From NCBI GenBank assembly GCA_029168955.1, contig JAPDOI010000136.1, positions 434,001 through 498,000 on the forward strand: a stretch of DNA of 64,000 nt, in the 5' to 3' direction. Shown here piece by piece: positions 42,832 through 54,039 of this stretch; the first letter of the stretch is position 1; every line of letters begins with the position of its first letter. This stretch comes from Aplectana chamaeleonis (taxonomy: Eukaryota; Nematoda; Chromadorea; Rhabditida; Cosmocercidae). The position numbers and the translations under genes were made by a program. Under the pieces are notes generated by a model. It did not search any database and had not been told where the DNA came from. It saw nothing but the letters and a program-made list of their open reading frames with translations.

Positions 42832-44322
42832 TTAGACGAAAATAAACACTGTGAACGCATTAGCTATGGTGGTGAACGCTAACAAAGTCCTTGAACCAAA
42901 ACTAACCCCGTTCTCGTTGCTTAGCACCACAGTGTGGCCAACAATTTGTGATCCTTCAACAGTTGTATCGTTGAGCGGTAGATTCCTGAGTATCTGGGGG
43001 CTCTTCTTGGCTCGGTAACAATTTTCGGTCATTACTGCCATGTCATAAGGCGCGGATGACATATGAATAGACCATCTAGCATTCTCCACCGATCCCTTCA
43101 CGTCAAATGACACAACATACTGATCGTTCCCGACCGGCGAGACCTGGAAATTCCTTAATAAAACTTGAAAATTTGTATGAACAAGCGTAAAAAAGCTTCT
43201 CTTGCCTTGAATCAGGGTCGAGCTTGTACCCAACATCCTAACATAATGGTGACGCAAAATTAACGTACTGTGGCTATTCCTAACCCCTGCTCTCCAGTCG
43301 AACTACTTAAAGGCACAGTACACCCTCAGATATAAATTTTGAGGTTTTCACGTACTTTGTGTCGAAGGCCCCTCCTGTACAACACGTGCCAAATGCGAGA
43401 TCTCAATTCCTCCAAATAAGCGAGATATAAGCGACCACCGCAGGCCCGACCCCCTTCGCTCACCACCACTGGCCCGACCCCCTAACAGATTTTCAAACTC
43501 GACAGCGGCTCGATGGATGGATGAATTCCAACAAGTCGTCGTTCTTCAGTCCATTGCTGGGCTATCTCCTTATCCTGGCTCGCTCTCGGACGCGTGCGGA
43601 CTCGTGAAAAAAGTATAGATACTGTCATTCTCAGAGCCTAATTCCGGTCAGCATTTGCGACAACGGCTGTTGCATCACGCAACAGGATGATAATTGTGCT
43701 GGGACCACTTGGTCCCGGCACGATTCAAATGTCTCATATCACGATTACCACAGGTCTCGTGGTGCAACAGCCGAAGTGCGCAATTGCGCACCGGGATTAG
43801 GCTTCGAGAACGACAGGAAGTACCGTCAAGGCTGCGATGACTAAGCCGTGCGGCGCTGATTTGAGGCCGGCGCGGCGCGGCCGCAAAGCGTGTATCAGAT
43901 TGCACCGCCGTTGTTCTTCAAGTGATTTCGCCGGCCTACTGCCCGTATTCCTGCGAATTTGAGGATAAAAAAGCCGAAATATGTTCAGAATATGAGCAGC
44001 AGGCTAGCAGAATCACCTGAAAATCAGTCGTGGATCTGACGCGGCCGCGTCGCGCCCATTTCAACTCAGCGCCGCCCGGCTTAGTCATAGCAGCCTTGAC
44101 GGTGTTAAACCCTCGAAACTACCTTCTCAACCAAAAGGCTGCAACATTTTTTTCACAAACAATCAACAGTTCCAAAGCTAAACTCACCGATATGAAACCT
44201 CTGAATTTTTCCCCATATAACAACGTTTTGTAAAACTCAGATGCGTTGACAAACCGCAGGAAGGTTAACAGCAGAATTACAGGTAATGTACAGAGACAGC
44301 GACCAAATACCATAGATCTCAC
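42832..44322 (-). CDS. Small secreted, probably GPI-anchored protein (2 exons)
   Basis: Exon 1 (44322-44188, 135 nt) encodes a signal peptide, MRSMVFGRCLCTLPVILLLT then FLRFVNA, and a short mature start SEFYKTLLYGEKFRGFIS. It ends at the donor TCG|GTGAGTT. Exon 2 (43143-42832) follows AGGAATTTCCAG and is also phase 0. Together they give about 148 residues. Exon 2 has VKGSVENARWSIHMSSAP, one cysteine (TENCYRAKK), an N-glycosylation site (NDTT) and a hydrophobic end TLLAFTTIANAFTVFIFV. This looks like a GPI-attachment signal, or less likely a membrane anchor. The 1.04-kb intron holds a family A fragment and two hairpins. Additional exons inside it cannot be excluded. Family unknown. Confidence 0.6.
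43321..43620. repeat. TTAA element family A, partial, inside intron
   Basis: Starts at TTAA 43317-43320 with AGGCACAGTACACCCTCAGA and carries the GCGAGATATAAGCG block, but lacks a clear right end. It lies in the intron of the secreted-protein gene. Confidence 0.55.
43631..44107. repeat. Two adjacent hairpins inside intron
   Basis: 43631-43810 pairs CCTAATTCCGGT with ACCGGGATTAGG, and CAACGGCTGTTGCATCACG with CGTGGTGCAACAGCCG. 43820-44107 pairs TACCGTCAAGGCTGC with GCAGCCTTGACGGT. Both are GC-rich with NotI-like GCGGCCGC in the second. Related CGCAACAGCCGTTGTCCGC is at about 52855. Confidence 0.6.
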
Positions 44323-44567
44323 AGCTAAACAAGACCACTCACGTTTTATACTTCGGGAATTAATCTACTGAAAAAAACGGACAAATGGACTTCGGCATTA
44401 GAACCAAGAACAGAAACGGCCAAGAAAAATAGAGTTGAACCTCTCTGAAGTGTTCAACACAGCAGCGGTAAACCGGACAATAAGTAAAGAAAGTTTTTAT
44501 TCTTCTATGTCGCATCGAACCGATTCTGCCAGTACTATACTCAAACCTACATAAAGTCCGTCCCAAT

Positions 44568-45011
44568 AAGGCTCTGTCCATACGTGGCGAGAGCGTGCGT
44601 TCCCGCTGTTGTGCGCCTCTCGACGCTCCTCAACGCTGGAGTAGCCCGTGCCCGCAATTATGCATTGGCAAACACCCCCACCTCGTTTTGATTCGATTGA
44701 CAATCTTTGACCGGTGATCAATAGCTCGAATCGACGCAACGGCTGACCATTCCCTTTGGCTTGTGTTTTTTTATGGGGTTATGGGGTACAAGGGCAATAG
44801 TTTCGCAACAGGCTTGATGCCTCTTACTTTAGGGCTTGAGCAGTAAGCTCGAAACTCGCTGCTTCCTTCTTTGAGCTGGCGTGGGCGCACGAGAGCGAGC
44901 GAGCGTGAGCGAACGAGAGGGAGCGCACGTGAGCGGCAAGCAAAATGTGTGCCTTGATGAACATCGATTTTGCGTAATCGCACGCTCTCGCCACGTATGG
45001 ACGATGCCTAA
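44568..45011. repeat. MITE with GTCCATACGTGGCGAGAGCG ends
   Basis: The inverted ends are near-perfect over about 30 bp (TCCATACGTGGCGAGAGCGT / ACGCTCTCGCCACGTATGGA). The interior includes a GAGC-rich tract (44887-44940). No coding content. Confidence 0.7.
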
Positions 45012-45044
45012 GACTGTCCTCCCATGAGGTAGGCCCTGTGCTGA

Positions 45045-47150
45045 TCGGTCGTCGCAGAGGCATTTTCCAGACCTATGAATTGATCAGCAGGAATATCACA
45101 AGAATAGTGAATAATATCCCAGTCAACTGCATTTCAGTCGTAGGAATGCTCGTCCGGAAAATGCCTTCGTGACCACTCCACGCGCGCGTCGTCCGCGTGG
45201 GCGGTCAGTCACAGTCGGACACACTTTAGTCGGTGCAGCGATGAAGCCAATGAGGGAAATGGCAGCTGGTAGCTGCGGTGATAGCAGTTGCGATAAAAGC
45301 GACAGCAATACTGTTCGACTACTGCTGCCGGCATAAAGCGATGAGAAGTGAAGCAGTAGGTACAATACCTTTCGCCGGTTTTGCCGGAATGTATGTAGCG
45401 GCGCTTTCTCGCGTATTAGGGCCTTGTTTTTTGACAACTGCCTTCGAATTCAATTTTTTTTGGAATCTGAAAATAGAATTGGGTTTAAGGTGGAAAGACC
45501 CTTCCAATAGTGTGACGATTTCTAGGGTTCGATTAGAAGAGAAATATTTCGGATTTCATTTCCAGATCGGTATACAGTACACATCTCACATATTGGTGGG
45601 GAAAATCCCGAAGAGAATAGTTCTGATTTGGTCGTCATCACCCGAATGGATACCTCTAAACCCGGATCATACTTCCCATAACCGGCGAAAGCGACTGTCT
45701 ATATCCGGCATACTGATTTTCGGTCGATATGGATGGCAAACACTGCATTGCATGCCGCTGGAAGTGTGATACCGGCCTTATAGCGTCATCCCATTTGACG
45801 CAATGGCTGCGAACGTTGAAGGAAAACAGGTCGTCCACGAGTTTCTCACCGTCCGAATTCACAATTTTCGAGAGGTCATAACTCCTTTCGTGGTGGGTTG
45901 CGAGCGATTCCGGGGCACCTTTGTGATCAGCCCAAAATTCTCTCAGGATAAGCGAAAAAACTGGAAAAATGCTGAGGTTGGAGTGCGCCTCCAAGGACTG
46001 TGTAAGATATCTCTGTCCGGATTCCAGAGAAGATAAGGAGCTTTTCTGTAACAAAATGACATATGTCGCAGTTTTCGTCTCTAATTCAGCTTTTTAAGGA
46101 CAGAAAACTAGTCGAAAACAGCGAGTTTTGGCGAAACCGATTCTTATCAATCAATGATCAGAATTAGTTTTGGGCTGTGACATTATGGGGAAAGCCTGCA
46201 CTCGGGAAGACAGCGGAAGGCCTGTTGTGGGGAATTGCCTTCCCCTCCCCCGTTTCGGGGGAAGTCATTTCAGTTTTACACAGCAAGTCTCATCGGGATA
46301 CTGACTTCTTTTCAGCTATGACAAACATTCAGCTTGGAGGCGGTTATTTAAAAAATGCGCTAAAAATGCAAGAAAGCGTCGCCGATATGCATTCTGACCA
46401 AAGCCTACGCTCCTATCTCTCCTATCAAATTCCAATCCTGTTACTATAGGCCGAAAAGTCAGGTAGCTACATACACACACTCTTATTACATTTGTGAAGC
46501 TGGATTGTCCGAGTGTGGAACATGAGTAGATAGGTTTGTACTATGAAAAGTATCAGGAGAAGAGCGAGGAATCAATGATTTACCATTATATCGCTAGCTC
46601 ATGACGATAGTTTAAAGACAAGCAAGCAAATGTGGAACTTCGCATTAATCTCACATAACTGAACAGAGTGGGTGGACACTGGAGGAAGTCGATAGAGAGC
46701 GTCAGAACAGAGAGCAGGCTGTAAAAGGGGCATAAAATTCGAACTGCAACTTCCAAATATATGTCGTAGAGATACAAGCGATAGAAAGAAATTACCAAGT
46801 TGCAAAAACTAGTACTCATCCACCAGAGGTGGTGTGCGCAGCCCTACAGGGGGCCAAGTCTACGGGCAACCACGCTCGTTTCTCCTCCCCTAAATGAAGG
46901 GCGCCGAAAAGTTAAATTGGTTCGATAGTAACCCTGCCTCTGCCTCCACTGCCTCGAAACCCTGGCGTCTTAGCCCTGAAGTCCTGCTATTAATGCCCTG
47001 CAGCACTGACTTCACAGTCCTGGAGCACTGACGTCACTGCACTGGCGCACTTAGGTCATCTCCCTCCCTGAAAGCCGCATCCGCTCTCTACTAAAAATAT
47101 CGCTTTCTGATGGGGACACAATGTTCCTTTCCCGGGTCGGTGCCGATAGG
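45045..47150. other. No convincing gene; repeat scraps
   Basis: A hairpin like that at 37990 (about 45045-45230) and a family A end near 45955-46010 are visible. A 163-codon plus frame (45278-45769) has no motif or splice support. At 46980-47060 short CTGGAGCACTGACGTCACTG-type units repeat. Nothing else is supported. Confidence 0.3.
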
Positions 47151-47151
47151 C

Positions 47152-48560
47152 CTCTTTCAGAGTTCGATCGCTCTGCGACGCGACCGAATGAAAACACTGT
47201 GCATCGATCTGGTCGCGTCGCGCGATCTGGTCGCCGGCCTTTCAGACAAGATCGCGGGAAAAGTCGCCCAATCGCGCGATTGGGCGACTGACATGGCCAG
47301 ATCGCGTCGCCATGCAGTGCACGGCGACGCGACCGATCGCGGCGACCGCTTCATATGTCCTCGATCAAATTCCTCTTTTTTTCACGTTGATTCGGGCAAA
47401 ATAAGTATAAGTAGGCAAAACAATCATAATACAAAACAATTATTATCATAAATTGATTGTTATCAAAAAAAAATCTACGATACACTTGAGGGTGACAATA
47501 AAACTAGGATCCAAACCACAATTGACAGTGTAGTTCAATGGTCTGAACAAAACCTTCTGCCTCTTTCCACTCAAAAAAGTCAAGTACTACACCCACCTGG
47601 ATAGAACTACTAATCCGGAAGGCGGGTACAATATCGATTGTTCAATACTCCAGCATATTAACCTAGTAAAAGATTTAGGGTTTCTTGTCGATTGGAAATA
47701 GAATTTTGATAAGCATTTGGATAGTATTGTTGCGAAAGCTGAGCAGAAACTTTTCCTTCTGTTCAAATCGCTGAAAACTAAAGGTCCATTACTTTTGGTT
47801 AGAGCCTATAAAATTTAAGTTCGATCTGTTCTTGAATATGGTACCTGTATCTACTTTCCTCATTAAAAAACCTGCGTTGCCAAACTACAAAGAGTGCCAA
47901 ACAACTTCACAAGGAAGGTCTTCATAAGGTCTCTTGGCTTCACGTATAGGAGTATTCCCCGTGGCATAGTGAGGAATCGTATGCTTAATTTGGATACTTT
48001 ACATTACAGACGCAATCTACTTAATTTTTCAAACTGGTTCAATCAAATATTAGGGGAGAAAGGTTCAAGCTTAAATTCCGTCAGCCGCGCACCTTTGTGG
48101 CGCAGCTTCTTCACCTTCAGAGCCGGCATAGAATACTTGAAAATGAGTCACCGATCAACTTCACTAAATTCAAAACACTTGTCAAAAATTACCTTCATTG
48201 TCAAGAAAGGATCTATCTATCGTTTTACGCTTTTTCCTTTCGAAACTTGTCATTTTTTAAGTTCCTCGATGTTTTCGTTGTTTTTCTGCCTTTTCTATGT
48301 TTCTACACCTCTGCAAGGGCGTGTAATAAAGGTAAAGTTAAATGGCGAAGCACAATGCACATTTTTATCATAAATGAGTAGCCAATTGCGCGACACCGCG
48401 AACATGAAACAGGCGTCGATTAGAATGTGTACGTAAATGTGCGTGGTCGCCAACTTCCGCGAATGGGCATTCACACCTTTTCCAAAATCTGCGATTTCCA
48501 CGGCGACGCGACGGTCGCGTCGCCGTGCCCACGATCGCGTCGCAGAGCGATCGAACTCTG
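47152..48560. repeat. Inverted repeat enclosing a LINE fragment
   Basis: CTCTTTCAGAGTTCGATCGC at 47154 and its complement GCGATCGAACTCTGAAAGAG ending near 48560 are almost perfect over about 40 bp. Both sides are rich in GTCGCGTCGC palindromes. The 1.1 kb between is mostly a CR1-like RT fragment. GCTTCATATGT follows both arms as a direct repeat. Confidence 0.6.
47490..48380 (+). pseudogene. CR1-like reverse transcriptase C-terminal fragment
   Basis: The plus strand reads VVQWSEQNLLPLSTQKSQVL, then VKDLGFLVDWK, KAEQKLFLLFKSLKTKG, VRSVLEYGTC and VPNNFTRKVFIRSLGF, which are the thumb and C-terminal blocks of CR1/jockey RTs. It has several stops and shifts. It differs clearly from the copy at 3360-4427, so it comes from another element. 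The catalytic palm is missing. Confidence 0.75.
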
Positions 48561-49696
48561 AAAGAGACCATAGGTCAAATGCGGCTTCATATGTGTGAGG
48601 TAAGCCGCTTTCTATACCGTTTGAGGGCACAGGAGAAATCACGTCAAATCAAGACCAGGGCTGAGAACGCCTCCCGGAATGACGCTTTTGAATACGCTTC
48701 CTCCCCCGTTAGCTTGGGACCTTTTTACGTTCTCCTGCTCCTACCACGTGAAATTCTCAGTTTCCTTCCGCCCAAATCTTGCCAATGAGGAGATTTATTT
48801 TATGTGCTGTTCACGTGTCCCAAAACCATTTCATCTTGCCCGACACTAAAGCACTAATGTGTCTTGCCGGGTATTGCATTTGACTAGAAAGAGTTCAAGA
48901 GCTAATTTATCCAACCGTTGCCTCCACAAGTCGTTGCACTAGGTAGCTTTTTTTCATTTTCTCATGGTAAGCGTACCTTAGTCTGAATTGTGATCAACAC
49001 CAAAAGTCATTCCCTGAACGGTGTGCGAACGGAAGAAAAACATTTCCATTACTGAGGCTGTAACACTGGAATACTACCGTGTCCACCTCCACTAAAACAC
49101 TATTTCAGTATCGTCGTCACTGTTGTCACAAACCACAAACCAGTATTTTCGAATTGTAGCTACAAATCTGAACAGACACTCGCCATTGAAATTCATATTG
49201 TTCAGAGCTTATTACGAATCCAGCAATCGATATATCCTCAATTTATGTAATCATTGGCTTCAAACGAAAAACAACGTGGGTGAATCCTTGAAAAGTTATT
49301 TCACTCTGAATTTCTAGCGATTATACGATCAGAAGATTGTTTCCTGTGTCTATGCACCGAAAAGTACGCACAATTTGTTCAATACAAAAAAAAGCTCATT
49401 ACGGAGGGGGACGGACCGCAGGTGCCTGGGGTGGCTGACGAAAATGCGAGTGTGAGTGTGGAAAAAAATCATTTCACCCAGCATTTCTAGTCAGTATAGG
49501 GCCAAAAGAATTCGATGCGAAAAAACATTTCCTGCACTGTTAGTAGACAAGACAGTCACCAAAAATTATACAATGCTTTTTATAGCCATAGGACCACCCC
49601 TAAAAACAGCGTTTTCGTGCAAACGAGAACTCCGATCCAACTGTGGTTATTATTTTCGGATTCTAGGTATAGAATAATGGTGAAGTACATCTCGGA
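48561..49696. other. No feature recognised
   Basis: AT-rich, with a (GT)-rich stretch at about 49444. Only short open frames without motifs. Confidence 0.3.
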
Positions 49697-50172
49697 AAAA
49701 CCAGGAGCAGCTTGGGACGACGTAAACGCCCACTCCCCGCCCACCGGCTTTTGCGGCAGCTGCTCTCGGCATACAGAAGCAGCTGCTGGAAACTCTTTTG
49801 AGAGCTGTGATTGGTCAGGGGCGTGTCTGCGATAATTGGACCAATGAGATTCGTAATCGGGCAGCTGCTAGGGTGCAGATTTTCTCTGTGGACTGGTTAG
49901 CGCACCCAAGCTGCTGCGAATTTGATGCACCCTCTTAGCTCCGCCCCTGCTCCACTGTTATTGGCTGGATAAGTTATGCTGCAGAAGCTGCTCGGTTAAA
50001 GAGTGCTGCACTTCCAGCGGCACAGAGCAGCTTGGGATTATTTGGCAGCAGCTGCCGGAGTAGAGGTGGGACCTGAGAGAAACCGGCCAATCACGAATAA
50101 AAGTACTCGTGCTCGGGCAGCTGCTGCACTTCGTGCTCGGGCAGCTGCTGCTTTTCTACTGCGGCAGCAGGC
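49697..50172. repeat. GCAGCTGC / CCAAT-rich repeat
   Basis: At least seven GCAGCTGC or close variants (E-box core CAGCTG) and four CCAAT or ATTGG boxes occur in 475 bp. The ends AGCAGCTTGGG (49707, 50028) and CCCAAGCTGCTG (about 49905) form inverted pairs. A related copy is at 61925-62190. It behaves like a repeat family that carries promoter-like boxes. Confidence 0.5.
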
Positions 50173-50174
50173 TA

Positions 50175-51645
50175 CGCCGCGAGGTGTGATAGAACCCAAC
50201 TTGGGTTCGACCCCTCCTAAATCGAGCGATTTGCTCAGTCCCCCCCTTGCAAGAAAATCCGTATGTCTTTCCTCATGTATGGGTGTCCACATGTGAAAAC
50301 GTATCCAAAATTTCATAAACTCAGCTTGAAGCGGAAGAGCGCTACATAAGGTGAGCGAAGCCTGTTTTTATGTCCTGAGGACACATAGGTGCAGCTTCGG
50401 GTCCGCAAACTACACTACGAGCATGAAAACCCGCTCGTAAAAACGTATTCGAAATTTCATGGACGCAGCGCAGCTTTAAAGGCACAGCTCAACTCCAGAA
50501 TCTATTTTCTGTTTTTGTGCCTATCCTGGAAACGGTCCCACGCTGACTCCGGCGATGTCCTTGGAATCGTACAAGACCCCCCAGGAACGGAGTTATGGCC
50601 ACTCAAAAGTTAAGCTGCGGATGCATGGTGGACGAGTTGTCCGAGGCTTTTAACTTCCGTCATTTACAACCGATGTATGCACGGCGACCTGAACAAAGAG
50701 AGAGGTTGAGAATGAAGGGAAGAACGGGGCTATTGGTCGGTAACCATTGCTCATCTCGCCACTATTGAGCTCGAAAAATCGTAAAAGAGGCGTGCCAAAG
50801 TGGCTTCCTGATGGGATCGCCCCAGGGTGGCTTCCTCCTATATCTCGCTTATACGGAGTAATTTAGAGCTCGCACTTGGCAGGCGCTATATAGGGTGGGT
50901 CTACTTCACAATTATGTGGAAACCTCAGATTTCGTCCCTGAGCTTGGACTATGCCTTCAAGCCGACCAACGCTACATAGAATGGGGTCCAGGAAAAAATC
51001 GATAGCTGTGAAATATTGATAATTATTTATCGAAATCAAATTAGGGAGTTTCGCGTTGCTACAACGTGCGGAAAACCGAGTCACTGACCCAAGTAATCGA
51101 TTCAGTTCTTTTAGCAGGTTCAAAACGGTCTTTGAAAACCCATTTTTAGGTGTGATACAATCGATTGTATCGCACCTAAAAATAGGTCTTCAAAGACCGT
51201 TTTGAACCGGCTCAAAGAATTATATTGATTACTTGGGGTGTGTGACTAGTTTTTTCCGCACGTTATAGCAACGCGAAACACCCTATTTAAAAATTCGATA
51301 AATACTTGAAAATATTTCACAGCTATGTATCGATTTTTCCAGGGACCCCACCCTATGTAGCGCTGTTCGGCTTGAAGTTGCGTCCATGAAATTTCGTATG
51401 TGTTTTCACATCGGGACAGCCAATTTAGTAAATGTGGTGTTCATGCCCGAAACTGCACCTCTGTGCCCTCAGGGCATAGAAACAAGTTCCGCCCACCTTA
51501 TGTAACGCTCTTAGGCTTGAAGCTACTTTCATGAAAGTTCGGGTACGTTTTCACACTCGGACAGCCATATTCTAATCGTAGTTCACGTGCCTGAAACTGC
51601 GCCTGTGTGCCCTCAGGGCGAAAAAATATTATCCTTCAGCCGATA
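50175..51645. mobile_element. Second foldback with tandem subterminal units
   Basis: The right side (51357-51640) has two tandem units of about 150 bp (GGCTTGAAG, TCCATGAAATTTCG, GTTTTCACA, GTGCCCTCAGGGC). The left side (about 50260-50475) has two inverted, diverged units. The centre (50960-51365) is a hairpin with loop ATCGATTG and arms of about 200 bp (CCTATTTAAA, GTCTTTGAAAACCCATTTTTAGG). A family A element (50480-50956) has inserted in the left arm. Confidence 0.7.
50480..50956. repeat. TTAA element family A, full copy
   Basis: A 477-bp element, ends AGGCACAGCTCAACTCCAGA and TGAGCTTGGACTATGCCT, flanked by TTAA (50476-50479) and mutated TCAA. Almost the same length as 23901-24376. Confidence 0.8.
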
Positions 51646-52207
51646 TCGCGTCTCGGGAATTGCCTAACGAGTCAGTTTCGTGGAATAGATTGCAAGAGAC
51701 ATAACAGTGAACAATGATCTTCTCAAACAGTCAACTATCCATTGTTTCCCAGATTTGCGAAATTTTTCACCTTTAGCGGGCCTGTGAACGCCTGTGAACC
51801 CTAAATCATCTTAATCTTCATATAAATCATTATAAATGCATCTTAGATTACGAAATTCCACAACATCTGTGTCATTCCGTTGACAGGATAGTCCGCTTAT
51901 AATGACCTCCATGACAGTGAATATTCAACACTACTGCTGCTGTGATATCCAGGAGCACTTTGCTGACACACTTCACCTTCCCGCGACTTCGCTTCCATGT
52001 CGGAAGCATAAACGTTAGTTATGCTACTGCCGTCTATTGTCTCGCATGCTTTCTAAACCAATGTGTTGTCACCCCTTCTTGTGAGTTTCCGCCTTATTCT
52101 CACATCTCCACTTAATTTCCTGCCTTATTTGTTTTTCGCAGTTGTTTGTCATCATTCAGTTTCTTGTTTGATCTCTTTCTCACTTTGCTCTCTCAGTTTA
52201 CCATTAC

Positions 52208-52209
<2 letters not shown>
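51646..52209. other. No feature recognised
   Basis: Mixed composition, no family or exon seen. Confidence 0.3.

Positions 52210-52282
<73 letters not shown>
52210..52282. repeat. (TA)n microsatellite
   Basis: About 36 uninterrupted TA dinucleotides. The apparent Tyr-Ile open frames on both strands are products of it. Confidence 0.95.
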
Positions 52283-52285
<3 letters not shown>

Positions 52286-54039
52286 CGGTAAGGCTTTCGA
52301 AGCCCTCCCACCCTGATAGAAGGCCATCTTGATTTCTGATTGGTCGAAGGTCCGACCCCCCCACCGGACGTCGACGGGTCAGACCCCCCCTCTGTGATAA
52401 ATCACACCTCAAGCCGAACCCTGTGCGATTGTGCTATCGTTCCACTCGCAATGCCACGCAACTCACCCATTTCGTCTTCAACAACCTCGTGTGCGGCTGT
52501 TCGTTTTTCATTTTTTGACAAACTTTACTAATTTGTTCTCTAGTGTTCTGTATTCCAATCTTGTTTGCGGTGAAACCCCGTCCGCCTACGAGCTTCGAAG
52601 GAGTTCTTCAAATTTCCAATGCAGTTACCCATATAAAATCTCCGAATATTCTCGATCTTCGAATTTCCAATGCAGTATCTGTTCTGTTGTTCATTGGAAA
52701 TTATCGGGAATGGTCACAAATGGGGGTTTCTAGGTGCTTCCATAAGTCGCTCGGAGTTTAAAATGCTTCTTATTCACATCTTGTGGAGCTTTTTATACGA
52801 TTTCAAGTCGCCGAGACCGTGTGGTTCCAGCACGATTATCATCGTATTGCGTGACGCAACAGCCGTTGTCCGCAAACGTGGACCGCAAATTCACCCCGAG
52901 AACAACTATACTCGTTCTGTTATAGATCGGTAAGCCGGGTAGCTGGTCAGAAATTAGGCGTTTCCTATTCAGACGAAAATTTCGGGTCCCCCGAGAGCGG
53001 AGACGGGGTAATCTGCCGGTACACTACTCCGGCAGCTCTGAACAAACCAGCGGGGGAGTCCCAATTTGAAAGGAGTACAGCCGCGTTACTAACCCGCCCC
53101 CCCCCCCACATAATCAGCAGGGGATCGGTTCAGCCACGACACTATTGTAGGATGACCTCCTCTTCATTCCCACAGTGGGATGGGGGTGACTTCACCGCCT
53201 CGGTACGCGGTGGTGTGCACCCCATTGCACACCATAGGTTGGATGGACCCTACAGCTGGGAGTCAACACCCCCCACCCCTCCCCCAGGCGTATGAAAGTC
53301 AAACCGGCGCCAAAAATTATCCTCCAGCATCTGGTGGATTTTTTGAAAGGCGACTCCAGGTCAGGTCAGGCTCCCGAAAGCCTACTGAACCACACGGTGA
53401 GATAAGGAGCCTTTCATACCAGTAGCATTGATATTACCTTTGTCTACTATACACGCTCATGCTTCTGATATCGACCGCAACCCACACCCCAGAACCACGA
53501 TCCCTCTCTCCCGGTTGTTCCGACATGTGCCCCGCTCCGAATATCTTGCGTATGACCTCGCGCTCAGATCCAAATGCACTCGTCGGGAGATCCAACGAAA
53601 TGGTCTTAGTAGGTTTTTTGATAAGTACCAGGGTTGTGCATTATAACGTTAAGGTGTTAACGCATTGACGGGTTACCGCGATTTTTTTTTTGAGAAAATA
53701 ACGATAACGCTCAATGAAAAAGTCCAAAAATTACGTTGATACGGGTTTGTTAATAGTAGCGAAATAATGGTGCTGACTGGTCTGCTCCAATGACAAATTT
53801 CAAAACTGGCGCCGTGCGCATCGCGTCGGCTGGCGGGCAGTCAATTTTCGCTAGTGAAACATATCGCTTACCTGAAAGTTTCTCTCCTATTGTTTACTTC
53901 TCTCTTTCTTTGTTCCTCGCTCGAATCCCAATAATTATAATTTTTGTCATCGTTCCTTAGCAGTTTTCTTTTCTGTTCGATTTCTGCTGCTCGACGGCAT
54001 CTCGTCTTCTCGTCGTCATCATCTTCTGCTCAAAGCGCA
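52283..54039. other. No gene assigned; GC-rich block and poly-C motifs
   Basis: 52340-52420 carries the GACCCCCCC motifs followed by GCCGAACCCTG, as at 36790-36862. 52940-53420 is a GC-rich block with poly-C (53097-53108) and no open frame I trust; it might be a LINE 5' region, but I cannot show this. 53440-53700 has only short frames. Confidence 0.3.

Noticed and set aside
52063..52412. Open frames with Tyr-Ile runs on both strands
   Set aside because: They read a (TA)n microsatellite.
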